DNA of 18,593 nucleotides from CAZQAA01 sp964591255 (lineage in GTDB: Bacteria > Desulfobacterota > DSM-4660 > Desulfatiglandales > Desulfatiglandaceae), in NCBI GenBank assembly GCA_964591255.1, contig CAZQAA010000021.1, positions 1 through 18,593 on the forward strand. Direction: 5' to 3'. The notes beneath the pieces are model-generated. The model was not told the DNA's origin, made no database searches, and was given only the letters and a program-made list of their open reading frames with translations. Shown piece by piece: positions 1 through 5,752 of the stretch. A program made the translations under genes and the position numbers. The number at the start of each line of letters is the position of its first letter. The stretch's first letter is position 1.

Positions 1-188
1 GCTTCCAGTATAGAATCCCGAATAAACGAACTTGCCTCCAGAATCTCTATACCAATCAATTCGCCCTTTTCATTTAGTTCTGCTGTAATATTTGGGCTTA
101 GCTCAAGGCTACCTGCCTCTTTTTCATCAGAAATCACCAGATGCAAGATGTCCTCTTCTTTGAAATAATTCATTCTTGGCTTATCCAT
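1..188 (-). CDS. DUF2283 family protein, partial (3' end beyond window)
   Basis: Sixty-two codons are visible, starting MDKPRMNYFKEEDILHLVIS; the rest lies past the left edge. The pattern, a short beta-rich start (YFKEEDILHLVIS), then acidic DEKEAGSLELSPNITAELNEKG, then GELIGIEILEAS, is typical of DUF2283, a small domain of about 60-80 residues often found beside BrnT/DUF4258/RelE-like small proteins. The ATG at 188-186 has a strong GGGAGG ribosome-binding site seven bases upstream, inside the end of the DUF4258 gene. The two genes overlap by 8 nt, which suggests translational coupling. By position and family it is probably the antitoxin-like partner, but this is inference; DUF2283 function is not established. 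No membrane segment or signal peptide is visible. Confidence 0.8.
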   Translation of the reverse strand, partial: MDKPRMNYFKEEDILHLVISDEKEAGSLELSPNITAELNEKGELIGIEILEASSFIRDSILE

Positions 189-468
189 GTCTAAACCTCC
201 CCGCCTTGAGGCGGAAGTTTATTTGTTGCCGAGTGGTTGTATGAACAGTGATTGGTATTACCTCGGTACCCCTTTTTTCATAAGGAATCAAAACCAGCCT
301 ATCATCATGTCTTCCTACTACGATCGTCCTTTGCGTTATTGTATCAAAATACCTCTCTGTGGAATACCGCAATATGTCCTCAATTTTGGCCAAATCAAAC
401 CCTCTCAAATTGGCTCTGTATTTCATATAACTGGTCCAAACGATGGAAAGCTTTTCCGGGCTGTTCAA
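181..468 (-). CDS. DUF4258-like small protein, putative toxin-like partner of DUF2283
   Basis: A 95-residue protein. The core (from about residue 15: MKYRANLRGFDLAKIEDIL, then YFD, a strand with TIVVGRHDDRLVLIPYE, and a C-terminal motif TTRQQINFRLKAGRF) resembles DUF4258/BrnT-like small proteins that precede a DUF2283 or BrnA-like gene. The start is a TTG at 468-466, five bases after GGAGG; an in-frame TGA lies just upstream of that site, so the only in-frame alternative is the internal ATG of MKYRANL. A basic, beta-rich fold with conserved R, H and Q residues would fit a BrnT-type RNase, but the active site cannot be proven by eye. Its 3' end overlaps the DUF2283 start by 8 nt, toxin-first as in brnTA. 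It could also be a non-toxic small protein. Confidence 0.75.
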   Translation of the reverse strand: MNSPEKLSIVWTSYMKYRANLRGFDLAKIEDILRYSTERYFDTITQRTIVVGRHDDRLVLIPYEKRGTEVIPITVHTTTRQQINFRLKAGRFRHG

Positions 469-547
469 ATCTGCCTCCGAGTTTCATCCTCAATCTTTCG
501 AATCCAATACGTATAACATAATATTATCCCCCAGTTTTGTTAGGTAA

Positions 548-577
548 ATTATGATATTATGGCACAAAAAACAACAA
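548..577 (-). promoter_or_regulatory. Possible promoter of the DUF4258-DUF2283 pair
   Basis: On the minus strand there is TTGTTG (577-572), an 18-bp spacer and CATAAT (553-548), in an AT-rich tract about 80 bp upstream of the TTG start. The match is moderate and other AT-rich hexamers nearby could serve, so this is only a candidate. Confidence 0.3.
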
Positions 578-667
578 AAACATAATAAGGACCCTGCTTG
601 TATAGACTACAACTGTTTGCTATCATCGATGATATGCAATATGAGAATACAGGATATGAATGATAGC

Positions 668-861
668 CAACATTTATTCAAGTCCTGGCCGCTGAAGGCG
701 GCATAGCGGCCTGGCAGGTCGTACAGGCCAGGGATGTTTTCGAACCCGTGCAGACAATGGGTGTGCAGGCCGAACGAGGCGCGGGTACGCCAAAACCGCA
801 GATGAGGAAAGTCGGCAAGAAAGGTGGACACGTTAGTGTAGCGCTTGGTATTCGCCGAGGC
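668..861 (-). pseudogene. GC-rich remnant of an unidentified gene
   Basis: This stretch is clearly richer in G and C than its AT-rich flanks. On the minus strand one frame stays open across it with strongly C/G-biased third positions, reading from about 859 ASANTKRYTNVSTFLADFPH, then LRFWRTRASFGLHTHCLHGF, then ENIPGLYDLPGRYAAFSGQD. Upstream and downstream the frame continues only into AT-rich sequence (NKCWLSFISCILIL to a stop at 607) and has no credible start. It is therefore best read as an internal fragment of a foreign gene. I do not recognise the family. Inverted repeats within it (684-690 with 726-732; 687-693 with 705-711) could also fold in RNA, so a structured RNA is a less likely alternative. 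Confidence 0.45.
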
Positions 862-866
862 ATTAT

Positions 867-2552
867 ATGAAAATATTATTGATTTATCCATATGTTATAG
901 AACAGAGGATCTATGATGAAGACATTCACGCACCGCCTATTGGTCTTTATTATGTGGCGGCTTTGCTTAAAGAAACCGGATATGATGTAGAGATCCTCAA
1001 CTGGCACGGTGTTAATAAAAATTCTGAAATAATATACAGCACCATAAGAGAAAAACGGCCTGATATTATCGGGTTTTCAATCCTTCATGCAAACAGATGG
1101 GGTGCTATTGAGATTGCCGAGATTGCAAAAAAAATAAATCCCGAAAGCAAGATTATATTCGGTGGCGTGGGTGCTACCTTCCTGTGGAAGCACCTGCTGA
1201 AAAATTTCAGCCAGATAGATTTTGTGGTAATTGGGGAGGGCGAATATACACTGTTAAACCTGGTAAGACAGATAGAAAAGGAATCTAATGAGATTAGTTA
1301 TAAAAAAATAAAGGGCATTGCATTCAGACTTGATGGACAAGTAGTTAAAAACGGGGATCCCGAACCCATCAAGGACCTCGATCAATTACCTATCCCTGCA
1401 GAATATTTTGAATACAATCATGTTTCCTCCAGCCGCGGCTGTCCGTGGAACTGTAGTTTTTGTGGTTCCCCACGGTTCTGGGGGCGGAGGATAAGATTCA
1501 GGTCCCCCAAAAATTTTGTAGATGAATTGGAACATCTCTACCTAAAAGGGGTGACATTTTTCTATTTTTCAGATGATACCTTCACTATCAACAAGGAAAG
1601 GGTAATTGAGATATGCAAGGACATTGTGAACAGGGGGTTAAACATAGGCTGGTATGCCATCTCGAGGGTAACCTATGTGGATGATGAAATCCTTTATTGG
1701 ATGAGAATGGCAGGATGTATCCAAATAAGTTACGGCGTAGAGAGTGGATCGGAAAAGATACGGCGAACCTTGAACAAGCCCCTTAAGGCAGATCACATAA
1801 AAAGGGCATTTTCCGCTACGAGAAAGTTTGGCATACTTCCTCGTGCATATTTTATATACGGATCACCTGGTGAAACATGGAAAACGATTCAAGAAAGTAT
1901 TGATCTGATGAAAGAGATAATGCCCTTGAGTGCTATTTTTTACATTCTTGACACCTTTCCCGGGACCGAACTTTACGAAAGATTCCAAAAGCTGTTTAAT
2001 ATTAATGATGATATATGGATGAACAAGATAGAAGGGATAATGTACTGGGAAATGGACCCACAATTGTCTGACCAATTGATCCTGGATTTCGGCAAAAAGC
2101 TAAGGACGGAATTTTATAGCAGTCTCCCTGGATTTGTTGAGTCGATCACCCTTACAGACAAGAAGGAAATGTATAAAAGACATGCCGATTTCTGTTCCAG
2201 GTTGGGCATGACCTTTAGCCATGGGGATTATTCTGCTATAGAGACTATTGAGAAGAAGGATAAGATTGCAGAAGGTCTATATAAAAAGGCCTTGAAATAT
2301 CATCCGGATCATCGGGCATACCTGGGCCTTGGCATTGTCAAACAGAAAAACCGTGAATTTGATGACTCTGCCAAGATCCTTTCAGAGGGGCTCAAGCACT
2401 TTCCAGAGAGCGGGGAATTGAGCATGTGTCTTGGTATAACCTATATGAATATGGGAAAATTCAAAGATGCCCTTTCCTGCTTTGAAAGGTGTCCGGATTC
2501 ACCACAGGTCAGAAAATACAGCCAGGAATGTTACCACTTGATGGCATCATGA
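867..2552 (+). CDS. B12-binding-type radical SAM protein with C-terminal TPR repeats
   Basis: A 561-residue protein. Residues 1-180 look like a cobalamin-binding-type Rossmann domain (KILLIYPY, IGLYYVAALLKETGYDVEIL, IIFGGVGAT, FVVIGEGEYTL); no DxHxxG ligand motif is seen, which is common in this branch. The radical SAM core follows, with Cys192, Cys196 and Cys199 (CPWNCSFC, CX3CX2C) for a [4Fe-4S] cluster, SAM-contact motif GVESGS near 291-295 and a YGSPGET loop near 331. Residues 467-545 form about two TPR-like helix pairs (ALKYHPDHRAYLGLGIVKQ; GELSMCLGITYMNMGKFKDA), suggesting protein binding. The ATG at 867 follows GAGG by six bases. The substrate is unknown; relatives modify lipids, cofactors or natural products. 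It is convergent with the next gene, 28 bp away, and the GC-rich remnant sits directly upstream. Confidence 0.88.
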   Translation: MKILLIYPYVIEQRIYDEDIHAPPIGLYYVAALLKETGYDVEILNWHGVNKNSEIIYSTIREKRPDIIGFSILHANRWGAIEIAEIAKKINPESKIIFGGVGATFLWKHLLKNFSQIDFVVIGEGEYTLLNLVRQIEKESNEISYKKIKGIAFRLDGQVVKNGDPEPIKDLDQLPIPAEYFEYNHVSSSRGCPWNCSFCGSPRFWGRRIRFRSPKNFVDELEHLYLKGVTFFYFSDDTFTINKERVIEICKDIVNRGLNIGWYAISRVTYVDDEILYWMRMAGCIQISYGVESGSEKIRRTLNKPLKADHIKRAFSATRKFGILPRAYFIYGSPGETWKTIQESIDLMKEIMPLSAIFYILDTFPGTELYERFQKLFNINDDIWMNKIEGIMYWEMDPQLSDQLILDFGKKLRTEFYSSLPGFVESITLTDKKEMYKRHADFCSRLGMTFSHGDYSAIETIEKKDKIAEGLYKKALKYHPDHRAYLGLGIVKQKNREFDDSAKILSEGLKHFPESGELSMCLGITYMNMGKFKDALSCFERCPDSPQVRKYSQECYHLMAS

Positions 2553-2580
2553 GTAATATGGAGCGTACATTAACCTTAGA

Positions 2581-3456
2581 TTATTGAGTGCCGATAAAAA
2601 TGGGCCGGAATCGGCTCTCATCCCATTTAAGCGCAATGTCTATCTCCGCCAATAACTTCTCCCTATCTTCAGGCAAATATCCTTTCAAATTTATATAATT
2701 TGTGTAGTGGTCACTCGTGAGTATAGTCTTACAGGTAATATGCTGTATCAACAATCTTGTTTCCCTAAGCACCTCATGAGGAGACAGGAGCATAAATTTC
2801 CCTTTTTTTATCTGGTACAACATTAAGGTGTTTATTTTGGGGAGAAAGGTACGAAGCCTGACAAAATCCGGTCCTATCGCATTGATGGCCCTGGCCGTTT
2901 CCAGGGCATGACTTTCACTCAGCTCCACTCCCCCCAGACCGAGGATTACATATTCACTAAGCTCAATCCCTGCCTCTTTTACCCAAATACCTGCCCTAAT
3001 CTGTTCTTCAGATGTGGTACCCTTTTTCACCCTGATAAGCACCTTGTCATCCCCGCTTTCAAGTCCCACGTGAATACGGCTTAGGCCTGCATTCTTCAAT
3101 ATCTCCAGTTCACGCGGTCCTTTTTTGGCTATATATCTTGAGGAACCATATACAGTTATTCTCTCCAAATCGGGAAACTGCTCCCTTGCAAACCCACATA
3201 TCTTAGATAAATCCGGGGTGGGCATTACAATGGTATTTCCTGCAGGAAAAAATATTCTCCTCACATTCTGTCCGGACATCCTTTTGGCAAAGGCCATATC
3301 CTCACAGATCTCTTCTACAGGCCTTATCTTGAATGGCGGACCCTTTTTATAGACCATACAGAAAGTACATTTATTGTATGGACAGCCCACTGTCGCCTGT
3401 ATAAGCAAACTGTCAGCCTCGCTTGGAGGTCGGTATATAGGCCCTTCATAACGCAA
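2581..3456 (-). CDS. Radical SAM protein with CX4CX2C cluster motif
   Basis: A 291-residue protein. After a short N-terminus (YEGPIYRPPSEADSLLIQ) it has GCPYNKCTFC with Cys25, Cys30 and Cys33, spaced CX4CX2C rather than the classical CX3CX2C. The TIM-barrel markers follow: FFPAGNT near 69-75, ITVYGSSRYI near 100-109, and the SAM-contact motif HVGLESGDD at 129-137. The C-terminus has PKINTL and a TSDHYTNYINLKG segment. It looks like a widespread, functionally undefined group of stand-alone radical SAM proteins with Elp3/HemN-like barrels. The start is TTG at 3456-3454, seven bases after AGAGGTG on the minus strand. No methyltransferase or maturase target is adjacent. Membership of the radical SAM superfamily is clear; the reaction is unknown. 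Confidence 0.87.
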   Translation of the reverse strand: MRYEGPIYRPPSEADSLLIQATVGCPYNKCTFCMVYKKGPPFKIRPVEEICEDMAFAKRMSGQNVRRIFFPAGNTIVMPTPDLSKICGFAREQFPDLERITVYGSSRYIAKKGPRELEILKNAGLSRIHVGLESGDDKVLIRVKKGTTSEEQIRAGIWVKEAGIELSEYVILGLGGVELSESHALETARAINAIGPDFVRLRTFLPKINTLMLYQIKKGKFMLLSPHEVLRETRLLIQHITCKTILTSDHYTNYINLKGYLPEDREKLLAEIDIALKWDESRFRPIFIGTQ

Positions 3457-3519
3457 GATTTATCACCTCTGGCTAATATAAATAATATAAACAAATACTA
3501 ATATTCGTTTTCTGCAACC

Positions 3520-3531
3520 ACAAGATCTTGT
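3520..3531. promoter_or_regulatory. 12-bp perfect palindrome in the divergent intergenic region
   Basis: ACAAGATCTTGT is a perfect palindrome about 65 bp upstream of the radical SAM start and 180 bp upstream of nagZ, in an AT-rich spacer. It could be a dimeric regulator site, but no second copy or clear promoter fixes its role. The rest of 3457-3648 is AT-rich and shows no gene. Confidence 0.25.
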
Positions 3532-3648
3532 CACTTAACAGGGATATATGCAGTAATAGCCTAATGGTCATCTTTTTTAATTGCAATTCCTATTCGCTAA
3601 TTATACATCATCATACGTGACCATTCATATTTGTCAAAAAATCATGAA

Positions 3649-3689
3649 ATCCCGGACAAGGATTGACCGCTCGATCCAAGGTCCGGGAT
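3649..3689 (+). other. GC-rich hairpin in the nagZ leader
   Basis: ATCCCGGAC (3649-3657) pairs with GTCCGGGAT (3681-3689) over nine perfect base pairs. Inside it GGATTG (3660-3665) pairs with CGATCC (3672-3677), with one G-U pair and a six-base loop ACCGCT. The short internal loops are AA and AAG. No U-tract follows, so it is not a standard terminator. It lies 21 bases before the nagZ ATG and would bury the alternative TTG start at 3663. It may be a translational or attenuation element, or a remnant of a short repeat. Confidence 0.5.
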
Positions 3690-3710
3690 AGATGCATACA
3701 TTTACAAACA

Positions 3711-4799
3711 ATGAACACTACTCTTGATCTTACAGAACTGAACATTCAGGTTGGCAGACTCTTTATGGCTGGAATACCCGGACCCACACTGGATAAGGGG
3801 ACAGAGTCCCTTATCCGTGAATTCTGTCTGGGAGGCGTAATCCTGTTTAACAGGAATATTAAAGATCCCGTTCAACTGGCACTTTTGTGCAAAGACCTGC
3901 AGGACAAGGCTCTATATTATCATGGAATACCTCTTTTCATAGCGGTGGATCAGGAAGGCGGAGTGGTTACCCGGTTGAAAAAACCTTTCACCCAGTTTCC
4001 TGGAAACAAGGCCATAGCTAATGACAAAGAACCCCTGGCGCGTGCCAGGGAATTTGCACTGGTCACGGCCCGTGAAATGAGGCTTGTGGGATTGAACATG
4101 GATCTTGCACCCGTGCTGGATGTATGTGGCAACGAGTGCGAAACACACCTAAAAGGCCGGACATTTGGTGATGACCCCCGAAAGGTGGCCGAACTTGGGA
4201 GCACTGTCATTAAGATACTCCAGGAAAATGCCATATTAGCGACAGCCAAACATTTTCCCGGCCTGGGAAAGGCGACTCTGGATCCACATAATCATCTTCC
4301 CACCATAAGAGCAAATACCAACGATATATATAATGTGGACCTTATGCCCTTCAGGGCAGCAATGTCAGAAAACGTATCGACAATAATGTCATCCCATGCC
4401 GTATATACTGACCTGGAGCCAGACCTGCCCGCCACCATATCATACAATATCCTCACCCGGCTTATTAGAGAGGAGATGGGCTTTAACGGACTGATTATGA
4501 CCGATGACCTTGAAATGGGGTCCATCAGGGACAACTGGGGGGTAGCAGAAGGGGCTGTAGCCGCATTTGAGGCAGGGGCTGACATATTATTGATCTGCCA
4601 TAATCAAAATAATATACTGGAGGCCATCAACCTGCTCAGAGACAGGATCATTAGCGAGAAAATTGAATTTAAAAGGGTCCTGCAATCGCTTGAGCGGATA
4701 GAAAAGGCCAAATCCAGTTTTATCAGACCGGATTACCGGGTGTCTATTAAGGATGTTCGCAGATATTTCGTGGAAGGACTGACCACTGACATGAAGTGA
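3711..4799 (+). CDS. nagZ: Glycoside hydrolase family 3 beta-N-acetylhexosaminidase (NagZ-like)
   Basis: A GH3 enzyme of 362 residues from this ATG. GH3 NagZ proteins remove N-acetylglucosamine from 1,6-anhydro-muropeptides in cell-wall recycling. Visible motifs are GGVILFNRN near 41-49, the substrate-loop AVDQEGGVVTRL at 78-89, KHFPGLG at 180-186, the acid/base loop TLDPHNHLP with His193 as the likely Asp/His dyad, and the nucleophile segment MTDDLEMG (Asp265 likely). There is no signal peptide, so a cytoplasmic location is likely. The start is uncertain: an upstream in-frame TTG at 3663 adds 16 residues but lies inside a hairpin, while the ATG at 3711 has no good ribosome-binding site; homology begins just after the ATG (QVGRLFMAGIPG). 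The purC ATG follows 44 bp after the stop, so the two are probably co-transcribed. Confidence 0.9.
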   Translation: MNTTLDLTELNIQVGRLFMAGIPGPTLDKGTESLIREFCLGGVILFNRNIKDPVQLALLCKDLQDKALYYHGIPLFIAVDQEGGVVTRLKKPFTQFPGNKAIANDKEPLARAREFALVTAREMRLVGLNMDLAPVLDVCGNECETHLKGRTFGDDPRKVAELGSTVIKILQENAILATAKHFPGLGKATLDPHNHLPTIRANTNDIYNVDLMPFRAAMSENVSTIMSSHAVYTDLEPDLPATISYNILTRLIREEMGFNGLIMTDDLEMGSIRDNWGVAEGAVAAFEAGADILLICHNQNNILEAINLLRDRIISEKIEFKRVLQSLERIEKAKSSFIRPDYRVSIKDVRRYFVEGLTTDMK

Positions 4800-4843
4800 C
4801 CGGCAAAAGCCAACTTAGTGCAAAAACAGAAAAAAAGGAGCGT

Positions 4844-5746
4844 ATGATGCAGCAAGATATACTGAAAAGAAGCAATTTTGACGGTATAAAACTTTTAAGA
4901 AGGGGAAAGGTGCGGGATGTATATGAAATCGGAGATCAACTGCTGATCGTGGCCAGTGACCGCATATCGGCCTTTGACGTGGTCATGGAGGACCCCATTC
5001 CGGATAAGGGCAAAATTCTGACCGGGATATCCCTTTTTTGGTTTAAGCAACTGGAATCCATGGTAGAAAACCATCTCATAAGCAGTGATCCTGCTGAATA
5101 CCCGGATGTATGCCGGGAGTACGCCTCCCAGCTCGCCGGCCGGAGCATGCTGGTTAAAAAGGCAAGACCTCTGGAAGTGGAATGCATTGTAAGGGGATAT
5201 TTATCTGGTTCAGGATGGCAGGAATATCAATCAGGCGGCAGTGTATGCGGGATTCCTCTCCCCGATGGTCTCAAGGAATCCGAAAAACTGCCGGAGCCCA
5301 TATTCACCCCTTCCACAAAGGCACAGGACGGCATGCACGATGAAAACATAGACTTTGAAAGCGCCGTAAAGATCCTTGGTAAGGATATAGCAGAGGAGGT
5401 GCGGAGGATCAGTCTCAAGCTGTATGATTTCGGGAGAAACCTGGCGGCCGAGAAAGGTATTATCGTGGCCGACACCAAGTTTGAATTCGGTATTGTTGAC
5501 AATCGACTGATCCTGATAGACGAGGTCCTGACACCGGATTCATCAAGATTCTGGCCCATGGACGAGTACCGTCCCGGTGGTCCTCAAAAGAGTTTTGACA
5601 AACAATTCCTGAGGGATTACCTGCTGGAGATACAATGGTCAAAACAGCCCCCTCCACCCAAATTACCTGCTGATTTGATAAAAAAAACAAGAGAAAAATA
5701 TATCGAGGCATTGAAAAGACTTACAGGTCACGGTCTGGAGGAGTAA
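4844..5746 (+). CDS. purC: Phosphoribosylaminoimidazole-succinocarboxamide (SAICAR) synthase
   Basis: PurC joins aspartate to carboxyaminoimidazole ribonucleotide with ATP in de novo purine synthesis. About 300 residues, matching the longer ADE1-like class rather than the ~240-residue E. coli type. Hallmarks (numbered from the second ATG) are RRGKVRDVYEI (18-28), the ATP-site ASDRISAFDV (36-45), VECIVRGYLSGSGW (111-124), STKAQDGMHDENI (156-168), DTKFEFG (209-215) and IDEVLTPDSSRFW (224-236). Two adjacent ATGs at 4844 and 4847 follow AAGGAG, the second with better spacing. A GTG at 4796 overlapping the nagZ stop would add 16 lysine-rich residues lying outside the family core, so it was not chosen. 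The gene is followed after 6 bp by the protease gene. No other pur gene is in the window. Confidence 0.97.
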   Translation: MMQQDILKRSNFDGIKLLRRGKVRDVYEIGDQLLIVASDRISAFDVVMEDPIPDKGKILTGISLFWFKQLESMVENHLISSDPAEYPDVCREYASQLAGRSMLVKKARPLEVECIVRGYLSGSGWQEYQSGGSVCGIPLPDGLKESEKLPEPIFTPSTKAQDGMHDENIDFESAVKILGKDIAEEVRRISLKLYDFGRNLAAEKGIIVADTKFEFGIVDNRLILIDEVLTPDSSRFWPMDEYRPGGPQKSFDKQFLRDYLLEIQWSKQPPPPKLPADLIKKTREKYIEALKRLTGHGLEE

Positions 5747-5752
5747 AGGATA

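Noticed and set aside
187..516. Plus-strand open frames of about 90-110 codons (187-516 and 252-521).
   Set aside because: They lie antisense to the DUF4258 gene, which has a good ribosome-binding site, family-like sequence and a coupled partner; the plus frames show no recognisable domain.
684..732. Structured non-coding RNA suggested by nested GC-rich inverted repeats.
   Set aside because: The codon-like third-position bias on the minus strand explains the segment better; no known RNA family was recognised.
607..891. Minus-strand 94-codon frame as an intact gene.
   Set aside because: Its start lies inside the radical SAM coding region and both ends are AT-rich sequence unlike the GC-rich middle; only the middle is kept, as a remnant.
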